Source of the DNA: an uncultured Brachyspira sp.
Lineage (GTDB): Bacteria; Spirochaetota; Brachyspiria; Brachyspirales; Brachyspiraceae
Assembly (NCBI RefSeq): GCF_934747485.1
Contig: NZ_CAKVGN010000050.1
Location: forward strand, 1-22,253
Direction of reading: 5' to 3'
DNA: 22,253 nucleotides
Under the pieces are notes generated by a model. It saw only the letters and a program-made list of their open reading frames with translations. It was not told the DNA's origin and made no database searches. This document shows positions 1-8,357 of this stretch, in pieces (position 1 is the first letter of the stretch; each line of letters starts with the position of its first letter). Position numbers and translations under genes: made by a program.

Positions 1-76
1 ATTGTTTATCTTTACTTAATTTACTGCGTTTCATACTTAAATTTTAACAAATTTCAGTTATCTAGGACAGCCCCTA
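1..76 (-). mobile_element. Possible end of an insertion sequence with truncated ORF start
   Basis: Directly beyond the stop of the dehydratase gene the minus strand reads GGGGCTGTCCTAGATAACTG from about position 74. This looks like the terminal inverted repeat of some insertion sequences. About 40 bases further an ATG at 33-31 opens a frame (MKRSKLSKDKQ) that runs off the window. The layout, a short terminal repeat then a basic N-terminus, fits an IS end. No second terminus or transposase domain is visible, so this rests on resemblance only. An ordinary gene start is the alternative. Confidence 0.25.
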
Positions 77-79
77 AAA

Positions 80-1822
80 TTATTTTATTTTAATATAAGC
101 TCCGCTCATAGCACTTGTGGCTAAAGATGAATAAATAGCTAAAGCACCTTTTTTAAATCTAGGCACAAATGGTTTAATATTCTTAGCTCTTTCTTTTAAT
201 ATATTATCAATTTCCTCTTTAGATTTCTTTTCATTTTTTACACCAACAATATTTAAAGAATACTCATCTACATTTATATGAATAAGGTCATCATTTTCTA
301 TTAAAGCTATAGGACCGCCATCAGCAGCCTCAGGAGATACATGTCCTATTGCAGGTCCTCTATTAGCTCCAGAAAAACGCCCATCTGTAATTAATGCCAC
401 AGTAGAACTTAACTCTTCATCAGAAGATATAGCTTCCATAGTATAAAACATTTCAGGCATGCATGAACCTTTAGGTCCTTCATATCTTATTATTACAGCA
501 TTACCCGGTTTTATAGTTTTATTGATTACAGCTTCCATAGCATCTTCTTCTCTGTCAAAAACAACAGCTTTCAATATAACATTTCTCATTTCTTTAGGTA
601 AAGCAGAATGTTTTATTACAGCACCTTCAGGAGCAATATTACCTTTTAATATAGCTATAGACCCGCCTTCTTTTATTGGTTTTTTATAAGGTTTTATTAT
701 ATCTTCTCTTTTTAAATTAATCTTTTTAAGTTCTTCATCAGATTTTTCAAAATAACCATTTTTTTCTAAATCTTCTAAATTATCTCCTAAAGTCTTTCCT
801 GTAACAGTCATAACATCAAGATGCAAAAACTCACGTAATTCTCTCATTACAGCAGGAACTCCGCCAGCTTTAAAAAAGTAAGAACCTGGATAATAACCGC
901 TAGGTCTTATATTTGTTATAAAATTAATTTTCTTATGTATCTTGCTAAAAAGTTCCATATCTATATCTATATTCATCTCATTAGCTACTGCCGGTATATG
1001 CAAAAGAGTATTTGTAGAACCTCCTATAGCAGAATGAACCATTATAGCATTTTCAAAAGCTTTTTTTGTAAGTATTTGGTCTGGTGTTATATTATCATAG
1101 GCAAGTCTTATAGATTCTTTAGCCACTTTTTTAGCAACCTCTTTTAAATCATTCATATCTACTGCCATCATAGCAGTACCAGGCAAACTTAATCCCAATG
1201 CTTCAACCATAACTTGCATAGTAGAAGCTGTGCCCATAAAAGAGCAAGCACCGCAACTTGGACATGCATTATATTTAGCATTTAAAAATTCTTCTTTAGT
1301 TATCTCATTTCTTTGATATCTAGCTGAATATGCTCCTACTTGTTCAAGTGTAAGTAAATTAGGACCAGCCTGCATAACACCGCCAGTTATAACTATAGAA
1401 GGTACATTTAATCTTGCTATAGCTTTTAAATGTGCAGGTACACCCTTATCACAAGAACAAATAAATATAGCACTATCGAAAGCCGTAGCATTAAACTGGC
1501 ACTCTATCATATTACATATAAACTCTCTGGAAGGTAAAGAATAATTCATACCATCATGACCTTGTGCTTGACCGTCACACATGTCTGTTGTAAAAAATAG
1601 ATTTCCTTTAGCATTATTATTTTCTATTTCATTATATGCTTCTTGTGCTATAGGAAGTAAATGAGCACTTCCAGGGTGACTATGACCATATGTAGTTTGT
1701 ATAAATACATGAACCTTATCCAAATCCTCAACTTTCCATCCCATTCCAATTTTTAATGGATCTATTTCAGGAGATAATTTTCTCACCTTTTGACTAGGCA
1801 TATCATTAATAGTTCTTTTCAT
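80..1822 (-). CDS. IlvD/Edd family aldonic acid (dihydroxy-acid) dehydratase
   Basis: The product is 580 aa, typical for iron-sulfur IlvD/Edd dehydratases, which convert aldonic or dihydroxy acids to 2-keto-3-deoxy acids. The three expected cluster cysteines are visible: C82 in DMCDGQ, C124 in SCDKGVP and C193 in GACSFMGTASTM. The C-terminal segment TDGRFSGANRGPAIGHVSPEA is also typical. From memory, several segments (AGGVPAVM, DVMTVTGKTL, GNIAPEGAVIK) resemble the xylonate dehydratase YjhG/YagF branch more than biosynthetic IlvD. It is the last gene of the sugar-acid operon, 23 bp after ridA, with no branched-chain amino acid genes nearby. I therefore favour a catabolic aldonate dehydratase; the exact substrate (xylonate, gluconate or another) cannot be read from the sequence. 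No hairpin terminator follows the stop. Confidence 0.88.
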   Translation of the reverse strand: MKRTINDMPSQKVRKLSPEIDPLKIGMGWKVEDLDKVHVFIQTTYGHSHPGSAHLLPIAQEAYNEIENNNAKGNLFFTTDMCDGQAQGHDGMNYSLPSREFICNMIECQFNATAFDSAIFICSCDKGVPAHLKAIARLNVPSIVITGGVMQAGPNLLTLEQVGAYSARYQRNEITKEEFLNAKYNACPSCGACSFMGTASTMQVMVEALGLSLPGTAMMAVDMNDLKEVAKKVAKESIRLAYDNITPDQILTKKAFENAIMVHSAIGGSTNTLLHIPAVANEMNIDIDMELFSKIHKKINFITNIRPSGYYPGSYFFKAGGVPAVMRELREFLHLDVMTVTGKTLGDNLEDLEKNGYFEKSDEELKKINLKREDIIKPYKKPIKEGGSIAILKGNIAPEGAVIKHSALPKEMRNVILKAVVFDREEDAMEAVINKTIKPGNAVIIRYEGPKGSCMPEMFYTMEAISSDEELSSTVALITDGRFSGANRGPAIGHVSPEAADGGPIALIENDDLIHINVDEYSLNIVGVKNEKKSKEEIDNILKERAKNIKPFVPRFKKGALAIYSSLATSAMSGAYIKIK

Positions 1823-1845
1823 AATAAATTATCCTTATCAAATAA

Positions 1846-2232
1846 TTATTTCTTTGCTGCCCACATTTCTATTTCTACCAAAAAAGTATATAAAAGCCCT
1901 GTTTGAACTGCAGTTCTTACAGGCAAAGGTTCTTTAAAATATGTTTTATACACTTCATTAAAACGAGGCCATAAATTTAAATCTGATAAATACACATTTA
2001 CTTTAAAAACATCATCTAATGTACAATTAGCTGTTTTTAATTGTTTTATACAATTTTCCATGGTAAATCTTGTTTGATCTTCTATATTATCCCCAACAAC
2101 TTTTCCTTCAATATCTATAGGTGCCTGTCCAGATATCAATACAAGCTTATTAAATTCAACTTCTAAAACAGGTGAATATGGACCTGCTGTTTTATGTTGT
2201 TGTGCATTATCTGGTATTCTTTTACAACTCAT
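1846..2232 (-). CDS. ridA: RidA family enamine/imine deaminase
   Basis: This 128-aa protein is the usual length for the YjgF/YER057c/UK114 (RidA) family. These small cytosolic trimers hydrolyse reactive 2-aminoacrylate-type enamines and imines released by PLP enzymes. The motif around R106 (PVRTAVQTG) supplies the substrate-carboxylate-binding arginine, and the VEIE segment near E120 matches the family C-terminus. AAGGAG lies 9 nt before the ATG. It sits 23 bp downstream of a PLP-dependent lyase-type gene, so its likely job is to finish deamination of that enzyme's enamine product. That pairing is inference from position. Confidence 0.9.
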   Translation of the reverse strand: MSCKRIPDNAQQHKTAGPYSPVLEVEFNKLVLISGQAPIDIEGKVVGDNIEDQTRFTMENCIKQLKTANCTLDDVFKVNVYLSDLNLWPRFNEVYKTYFKEPLPVRTAVQTGLLYTFLVEIEMWAAKK

Positions 2233-2255
2233 GATATTAATCTCCTTAATAATTT

Positions 2256-3389
2256 TTATTTATTTAAATTTTTTTCTATATAGTCCAAATGTTTTATTAT
2301 AATCTCCATTTCACCATCATATAAACATGTAGGACTTATAAATAATTTACCTCTTTCTAAACTAGTGAAAACTGCAGGACTCATATTTAACAGTTTATCT
2401 ACTACATATGAAAGCTCTATAGAATTTTTCTTTAATTTTACTAATGCCCTTGGAATAGGCTGACTCGCTTCATTTGGAAAAGCTCTTTCTATTAAAAAAA
2501 GCTCTGATTGCTTTGAATACTCAACAAGCTTATTAACCTCTTTTTCACACCATTCTATTCTTTTGTTAGTATCTTCTTCTATATACTCTTTAACAGCATT
2601 ATATAAACCTATAATCTCTTCTCTTCCTGTTTTTAACATTCTTCCAGGTCCATAATTAGGAAAATTCATTTTAACAAAATAGTCTATAAAATTTTTTTTA
2701 CCAACTATAAGTCCAGATGATTGAGGTCCTCTCAATTCTTTTCCGCCGCTGAAAAGAGCTGCTGTAGCACCTATATCTCTTGTTAGTCTCCATAAATTTT
2801 CCTTAGGAGGAAGTTGAGCTGCAGCATCAACTATAACAGGTATATTATGCCTACTTGCTATTTCAACTGTTTTTTTTAGTGATAATTCACCATCAGCTAT
2901 CCATCCATTAGCTCCGCTATAAGCAAAAAATATAGCAGCTGTATTTTTATTAATATTTGCCTCTAATTCCTCTTCTGAAACAGGCATTATTATATTTGGA
3001 AAACCTAACTCAACCATTTTTACATTCATTAATTTAAGTCCCCAATCATAAGGATTTCTATGGGCCCTAAAAACTATAAATTCTGATTTTTCTATGTCTT
3101 CTTTTGATAAATAATTATAAGATTTATTATATAATAAACTTACACAAGTAGCACAACATATATAAAGACCAGAAGCTGCCCCATTACATACAGCAGCAGC
3201 CTCATTATTAGTAAGTTTTGCAAGCTCATTATTCACAGCTTTTTGAAGTTCTCTTATATCAATAAAATGACGTGAAGCTTCTTTCATTAGATTTGCAGTG
3301 TTTTCACTCATTTTTGAACCGCCTATAGCCGTGTAAGTACCTGCAGCATTTATCAAAGGTTTTAAGCCTAAAGATTCATAAATATTCAT
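2256..3389 (-). CDS. SelA/DgaE-like PLP-dependent lyase
   Basis: The product is 377 aa, a fold-type I PLP enzyme of the SelA-like group that includes D-glucosaminate-6-phosphate ammonia-lyase (DgaE). The N-terminus (GLKPLINAAGTYT) is characteristic. D188 in IVDAAAQLPP should contact the PLP pyridine nitrogen. K217 in FSGGKELRGPQSSG is the expected Schiff-base lysine. The group typically catalyses alpha,beta-elimination of ammonia from 2-amino-3-hydroxy acids to give 2-keto-3-deoxy acids. Neighbours support such a role: an amidohydrolase upstream could expose the amine, RidA downstream could clear the enamine, and the operon supplies a KDG kinase and aldolase. True selenocysteine synthase is unlikely: the protein is short and no selB or tRNA-Sec lies nearby. 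GGAG lies 9 nt before the ATG. Confidence 0.82.
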   Translation of the reverse strand: MNIYESLGLKPLINAAGTYTAIGGSKMSENTANLMKEASRHFIDIRELQKAVNNELAKLTNNEAAAVCNGAASGLYICCATCVSLLYNKSYNYLSKEDIEKSEFIVFRAHRNPYDWGLKLMNVKMVELGFPNIIMPVSEEELEANINKNTAAIFFAYSGANGWIADGELSLKKTVEIASRHNIPVIVDAAAQLPPKENLWRLTRDIGATAALFSGGKELRGPQSSGLIVGKKNFIDYFVKMNFPNYGPGRMLKTGREEIIGLYNAVKEYIEEDTNKRIEWCEKEVNKLVEYSKQSELFLIERAFPNEASQPIPRALVKLKKNSIELSYVVDKLLNMSPAVFTSLERGKLFISPTCLYDGEMEIIIKHLDYIEKNLNK

Positions 3390-3426
3390 TATAATTTCTC
3401 CGTTTTTTTTATTAATAATACAAAAT

Positions 3427-4647
3427 CTATTGAATAGGAGGTGTATAATCTTCTAATTCAAAATTCATTGAATACAAACGTGGTAATTTTCTATAATCTA
3501 TTCCAGCCATTGCATTATAATCCCAAACTATTTCTCCATCTTTTATAGTCAATTCACAATATATTCTTTTATCACCTTTTAAAACACCACCGCCTATGTC
3601 TTTATAACCAAATTTACCATTCATTATTGAAAATAAAGCAATATTAGCATATGAACCTTCTGATATATTATATAATTTATCCACATCTTTTATAGAAAAA
3701 GCATTTGCTGGCTTTATAGTAGATGCTTCAATTATCTCTTCAAAGGTCATTCCCATAGCTAAACATTTACTCATAACACATAACATATCTTGACATCCTT
3801 CATTCATGCTTAAAACATGAATATCTGTAGATACAAAATCAGGCTTAAAATTTTGCTGTATTGCAGGATGTGCATTTCTAAATAAGAATGAGCCTTGCCC
3901 ATGACCTAAATCAAAAAGAACGCCTTTTTCTTTAGCTTCAAATAAATAATTATAAACTTTTCCATTATCATCTATAACAGGAACAGGTGCTCTATAGCAA
4001 TGAGTTAAAATATCACCTTTTCTAAGTTTATTTAATAGCTCATGAGTAGGTCTTGATTTTTTAAATACACCGAAATCCACCATTAAAGGTAAATTAGTTT
4101 CTTTTGCAACTTTAAGACCCAAATCTATATGAGCCCAATCATCAAACCAATAATGTGCTACTTTAACGCCAACTATTATATCAGGATATTCCATACATAG
4201 CTTAATACATTTATCTATTTCAAATTTGTCTGGAAACTGCTCTACCATAAGAGTACTCATTCCATAATCACATATATTTATCATAGCATATAATTTGGTA
4301 TTAGCCCTTTCTATAACTGTAGACTTGAAATGAGAAAAATTTAGAAGTCCAGAAGACCCTGCATCTATCATAGTAGTAACGCCATTTCTAAATGAAAAAG
4401 CATCTGGTATTATGCTATAATCTCCTGCCCAAGCTTTTGGTATTCCAGTTGTATAATAACAATGCGTATGACAATCTATAAGTCCAGGAGTAAGATATAA
4501 ACCTTCAGCATCTATTACTATCTTACCATCATTGATATTTTTATCTATTTTTACAATTATATTATCTTTTACAACAAGATCACTAATATAATTTTCTTTT
4601 TTATATGGATTAATTATAGTTGCATTTTTTATTACTATATCATACAT
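3427..4647 (-). CDS. Amidohydrolase/deacetylase family metallohydrolase (EF_0837-like)
   Basis: I place the start at the ATG at 4647-4645 because AGGAG lies 6 nt upstream; a longer frame begins with TTG at 4674 without such a site and would overlap the upstream gene. The 406-aa product has amidohydrolase metal ligands: H60 and H62 (DCHTH), probable carboxylated K162 (VGVKVAH), H216 (LTHCYRA), H249 (DLGHG) and D275 (STDIH). The family hydrolyses cyclic or acyl amides; relatives of this branch deacetylate N- or O-acetylated hydroxy/amino acids. Association of such proteins with SelA-like PLP enzymes and KDPG-type aldolases is known, for example the EF_0837 neighbourhood, recalled from memory. 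Here it probably removes an acyl group before the PLP lyase acts. Substrate unknown. Confidence 0.8.
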   Translation of the reverse strand: MYDIVIKNATIINPYKKENYISDLVVKDNIIVKIDKNINDGKIVIDAEGLYLTPGLIDCHTHCYYTTGIPKAWAGDYSIIPDAFSFRNGVTTMIDAGSSGLLNFSHFKSTVIERANTKLYAMINICDYGMSTLMVEQFPDKFEIDKCIKLCMEYPDIIVGVKVAHYWFDDWAHIDLGLKVAKETNLPLMVDFGVFKKSRPTHELLNKLRKGDILTHCYRAPVPVIDDNGKVYNYLFEAKEKGVLFDLGHGQGSFLFRNAHPAIQQNFKPDFVSTDIHVLSMNEGCQDMLCVMSKCLAMGMTFEEIIEASTIKPANAFSIKDVDKLYNISEGSYANIALFSIMNGKFGYKDIGGGVLKGDKRIYCELTIKDGEIVWDYNAMAGIDYRKLPRLYSMNFELEDYTPPIQ

Positions 4648-4670
4648 ATTAACTCCTATGTAAAATACTA

Positions 4671-5660
4671 TCAATTAACAGTATTTTTACAACTTTTTTT
4701 ATCATAGAATTCCCTAGCATTTTCTAAAGAAACAGATACCATATTTGATGCCGCCTCATCTGTATAAAAAGCAGCATGAGGTGTTACAACAACATTAGGC
4801 ATACTTAAAAGCTCTCTTAACATAGAATCTTCAATAAATGTTTCTCTTCTATCAAATCTAAAATATGGCAGCTCATTTTCATAAACATCTATCGCCGCAG
4901 CAGATATTTTTCCAGACTTTAATGCCTCTATAACATCAGCAGTTTTCATAACTTTTCCCCTGCTAACATTAACTATCATAACTCCATCTTTCATTTTATT
5001 AATATTTTCTTTACATATCATATATTCTGTTTCTTTATTTAAAGGAACATGATATACAATAATATCACATTCTCTGTAAATTTCATCCATTGAAACATAT
5101 CTACCATATTTTTTTAATTCTTCTCTTTGAAAACTATCATAAATCAATATATCTTTAGCATTAAATCCTGCAAAATGTTGAACTGTAAGAGAACCTATAC
5201 GTCCAGCTCCCACAATTCCAACAACTTGATTTCTTATTTCTTTAGCAATTAATCCTTTTATTCTAAAATCTTGCACTTGTACTCTTTTAATGTATAAACT
5301 ATAATTTCTTAATAATGAAAGCGTAGACATTAAAGCATATTCACTAACAGAATTCGGAGAATACCAAGGAACATTAGCAACTTTGATACCAAGCTTATTG
5401 GCATGATCAAAATCAACATTATCAACACCAACAGACCTGCTAACAATATAATTAATATTCATATTTTTTATGCTATCTAAAACATTCTTATTCATAGTAT
5501 CTTCAGCAAGAAATATTATAGAATCATACCCCTCTGCCATTTTTACATTATCTTCATTTAAATTATTATGGACAAGTTGTACTTCTATATCAAAATGTTT
5601 TCCCCATTTATTGAATAATTCAATTTCATCTTCTCTAACAGCATAAGCAATAACTTTCAT
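4671..5660 (-). CDS. D-isomer-specific 2-hydroxyacid dehydrogenase
   Basis: The product is 329 aa, normal for NAD-dependent D-2-hydroxyacid dehydrogenases close to D-lactate dehydrogenase. The dinucleotide fold is marked by G151, G153 and G156 in GIVGAGRIG. The catalytic triad is R234 (VSRGKV), E263 (DVYENE) and H295 (TPHAAF), one residue off the R235/E264/H296 numbering of Lactobacillus D-LDH. The enzyme interconverts a 2-keto acid and a D-2-hydroxy acid. In this operon it could reduce pyruvate or a keto-deoxy acid, or oxidise an incoming hydroxy acid; the sequence does not decide. AGGAG lies 7 nt upstream of the ATG, and the next gene starts 23 bp after the stop. Confidence 0.85.
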   Translation of the reverse strand: MKVIAYAVREDEIELFNKWGKHFDIEVQLVHNNLNEDNVKMAEGYDSIIFLAEDTMNKNVLDSIKNMNINYIVSRSVGVDNVDFDHANKLGIKVANVPWYSPNSVSEYALMSTLSLLRNYSLYIKRVQVQDFRIKGLIAKEIRNQVVGIVGAGRIGSLTVQHFAGFNAKDILIYDSFQREELKKYGRYVSMDEIYRECDIIVYHVPLNKETEYMICKENINKMKDGVMIVNVSRGKVMKTADVIEALKSGKISAAAIDVYENELPYFRFDRRETFIEDSMLRELLSMPNVVVTPHAAFYTDEAASNMVSVSLENAREFYDKKSCKNTVN

Positions 5661-5689
5661 AGTATTCTCCTATTTTTATTTATATTTAA

Positions 5690-7138
5690 TTATAATCCCA
5701 TACCTTCTCTATCAGCAACTATTTCTTTTAATACTTCCTCTCTACTTCTCTTCGGCTTAGGAGTAATTAAAGAAACTATTATCAAAGATATAGATGCACA
5801 TATCAAAGCTGGTATTATAGGACCGCCCCAAAAAGCATTTAAATCTTTATTTGATGAAATAAAGAAAGATACTCCACTAGCAACAACAATAGCTGCTATA
5901 GCACCCTGCCAAGTAGCTCTCTTCCAAAATCTTCCAAATACTCCTGCCACAGCAACACCAGAAAGTAAAGTTGAAATCATAGTTTGTATATATCCTAAAA
6001 CGTCATTTGCAAACCATATGAATAATAATGATACAAATATTATTCCACAAGCAACTATTTTAGAGAAATTAACTACTCTATTTGCTGGTATAGCCTTTCC
6101 TGTAATCAATTGATAAACGTCATTTACTAATATTGTAGTACCTGTCATAGCATCTGAGTCACCTGAAGATATAGTAGCAGACATACCACATATAAGTATA
6201 GCAAGTCCAATATAAGGGTGAAATGCTGATGTAGCCATATAAGGGAATACAAAGTTAGCATTTGTTATATCAGGATTCAATACTTTTGCCACCATACCAA
6301 CTATAGCAGGAAATACAGAAAAGAATACAAAAGATATAGATGTAATTAAAAAAGCTTTCTTAGCAGTAGATGTATCTTTTGCTGAATATATTCTTTGTCT
6401 ATATGAAGGTACAGCTAAAGGGCTTGTTCCAATTGCTACAATAGTAGATATAGCTGGTATTAATCCAATTTTTTCTATACCTAAAAAACTCAAAGCTGCA
6501 GGATCCATAGCTTTAGAAATAGCTTCCATACCACCTACTTTATGATAAGAAAAGAATGCCATAGCTGCAAATCCAAAGAATAATATAAACGCTTGAATAG
6601 TATCTGTCCATACTACTGCCAAATATCCTCCTAACACTATATAAACAGCAAAACATACAGCCATAATAATTCTTGCAACATTCATATCAAGACCTGTTAT
6701 ATGTGCTAAATAAGAGCTTCCTCCTAATAAGTGTGCTCCAAGCCAGCCTATAGAACCCAAAGTTAACATTATAGAGATTAGAATTTTCAACGGTTTATTA
6801 TTATCATAATAATAAGCTAACTCTTCAGTTTCTGTAACAAACTTATGATCTCTAGCCCCTACAAATACAAAAGTTAATACGAAGAAACCTAAAGCACCTC
6901 CTAATCCTACAAGCACACCTCCCCATCCATTGGTATATGCACTTCCTACAGCTCCCATAGTAGAACCTGTACCAACAAGTGTAGCTAATGTGGTACCTAA
7001 AACTAGAATAAATGGAACATTTCTACCACCAAGTAAAAAATCTTCCCCACCTGATTGTTTCCTAGGTATATACCAGCCAAAAAACATAAGTATACACACA
7101 TAGATTAGTAGTCCTATTATCATACTAGTACCTGTCAT
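5690..7138 (-). CDS. Sodium:solute symporter (SSS family), probable sugar-acid transporter
   Basis: This 482-aa integral membrane protein has about 13 hydrophobic segments, as expected for the SSS (LeuT-fold) family. Typical marks are the N-terminal GGEDFLLGGRN loop, GGYLAVVWTD at 170-179 and the Na2-site-like SATISSGDSDA at 320-330. The C-terminus is short, charged and cytoplasmic. It lies between dgoD and the dehydrogenase, so it probably imports the aldonate or acylated acid used by the operon, driven by sodium. It is clearly distinct from the second SSS protein in the window (18185-19717). GGAGGT is 4 nt before the start. Substrate is inferred from context only. Confidence 0.85.
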   Translation of the reverse strand: MTGTSMIIGLLIYVCILMFFGWYIPRKQSGGEDFLLGGRNVPFILVLGTTLATLVGTGSTMGAVGSAYTNGWGGVLVGLGGALGFFVLTFVFVGARDHKFVTETEELAYYYDNNKPLKILISIMLTLGSIGWLGAHLLGGSSYLAHITGLDMNVARIIMAVCFAVYIVLGGYLAVVWTDTIQAFILFFGFAAMAFFSYHKVGGMEAISKAMDPAALSFLGIEKIGLIPAISTIVAIGTSPLAVPSYRQRIYSAKDTSTAKKAFLITSISFVFFSVFPAIVGMVAKVLNPDITNANFVFPYMATSAFHPYIGLAILICGMSATISSGDSDAMTGTTILVNDVYQLITGKAIPANRVVNFSKIVACGIIFVSLLFIWFANDVLGYIQTMISTLLSGVAVAGVFGRFWKRATWQGAIAAIVVASGVSFFISSNKDLNAFWGGPIIPALICASISLIIVSLITPKPKRSREEVLKEIVADREGMGL

Positions 7139-7177
7139 ACTGACCTCCGTTTTTTATTTTATTTTTTATTATAGGCT

Positions 7178-8335
7178 TTACCATTCAGCAAAAGAGTTGT
7201 CTTTATGTCTCCATATAGGATTTTTCCAATCCTCAACTTTTTTGCTTTCTTCTTTTAATTTTTCTTCATCTATGTCAACACCAAGTCCTGGAAGATTAGG
7301 AATTGATAAGTATCCGTCTTTAAAATTAAATACTTCTTTATTTTTTACATAATCTAAAACATCGCATCCTTTATTATAATGAATGCCTATACTTTGTTCT
7401 TGTATAACGGCATTATATGAAACAGCATCTATTTGCAAACAAGAAGCTAATGCAACAGGACCTAAAGGACAGTGCAATGCTAAAGCTATATCATATGACT
7501 CAGCAGCAGATGCTATTTTTACTACTTCTGTTATACCGCCAGCATGAGAAGCATCTGGTTGTATAATAGATACTGCTCCTTGATGGAATATTTTTTTGAA
7601 ATCCCATCTTGAAAATAATCTCTCTCCGGTAGCTATAGGAATAGAGGTTATTTTAGCTATATCTTCAAAAGATTCATAATTTTCACATAAAACAGGCTCT
7701 TCTATAAACATAGGGTCAAATTCTTCTAGTTTTTTTGCCAAGACTTTAGCCATAGGTTTGTGAACTCTTCCATGGAAATCTATACCTATTCCAAAATTTT
7801 TACCGCATTTTTCCCTTATAGAACTAACTCTCTCAAGAACTTGATCTATCTTTTCATAAGAGTCTATATATTGTAATTCTTCTGTAGCATTCATTTTTAC
7901 AGCAGAAAAACCTTTATTTTTTCTATCTAATGCTATATTTCCAGTATCAGAAGGTCTATCTCCACCTACCCAAGAATATGCCCTTATACTGTCTCTGCAT
8001 TTTCCGCCTAAAAGCTCGTATACTGGAACATTAAAAAATTTACCTTTTATATCCCATAAAGCCTGATCTATACCAGACAAAGCAGACATCAATATAGGTC
8101 CACCCCTATAAAATCCGCCTCTATATAAAACATTCCAATGGTCATTAATATCTAAAGCATTTTTGCCAATTAAATATGAGTCCATAAGTTCTTTCACACA
8201 TGCTATAACAGAATCAGATCTGCCCTCTATAACAGGCTCACCAAAACCTACTAACCCTTCTTTTGTATAAATTTTTAAAAATACCCATCTAGGATTTACT
8301 TTAAATATCTCATATTTTTCTATAATCTGTTTCAT
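7178..8335 (-). CDS. dgoD: D-galactonate dehydratase (enolase superfamily)
   Basis: The 385-aa protein can be aligned almost end to end with E. coli DgoD (recalled sequence). Matching blocks include RGGPILMSA, GIDQALWDIKGK, AYSWVGGDRP, DFHGRV, FIEEPVL, LQPD-like SIIQPDASHAGG and the C-terminus WRHKDNSFAEW. Metal ligands D186, E212 and E238 and catalytic H188, H288 and E313 lie at a constant +3 offset from the E. coli residues. It should convert D-galactonate to 2-keto-3-deoxy-D-galactonate in the De Ley-Doudoroff pathway. AAGGAA lies 7 nt before the ATG, 22 bp after the kinase gene. This is the best specificity marker in the operon; related aldonates remain possible substrates. Confidence 0.93.
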   Translation of the reverse strand: MKQIIEKYEIFKVNPRWVFLKIYTKEGLVGFGEPVIEGRSDSVIACVKELMDSYLIGKNALDINDHWNVLYRGGFYRGGPILMSALSGIDQALWDIKGKFFNVPVYELLGGKCRDSIRAYSWVGGDRPSDTGNIALDRKNKGFSAVKMNATEELQYIDSYEKIDQVLERVSSIREKCGKNFGIGIDFHGRVHKPMAKVLAKKLEEFDPMFIEEPVLCENYESFEDIAKITSIPIATGERLFSRWDFKKIFHQGAVSIIQPDASHAGGITEVVKIASAAESYDIALALHCPLGPVALASCLQIDAVSYNAVIQEQSIGIHYNKGCDVLDYVKNKEVFNFKDGYLSIPNLPGLGVDIDEEKLKEESKKVEDWKNPIWRHKDNSFAEW

Positions 8336-8357
8336 AAATATATTCCTTTATATAAAT

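Noticed and set aside
459..1147. Plus-strand open frames of 76 and 70 aa inside the dehydratase gene
   Set aside because: They lie antisense to a strongly conserved IlvD/Edd coding frame and show no ribosome site or domain.
80..1822. Biosynthetic dihydroxy-acid dehydratase (IlvD) of branched-chain amino acid synthesis
   Set aside because: No ilv or leu genes are nearby and the sequence resembles sugar-acid dehydratases more; the possibility is not fully excluded.
2256..3389. Selenocysteine synthase (SelA) for the PLP enzyme
   Set aside because: The protein is shorter than SelA, lacks selB or tRNA-Sec nearby and lies within a catabolic operon.
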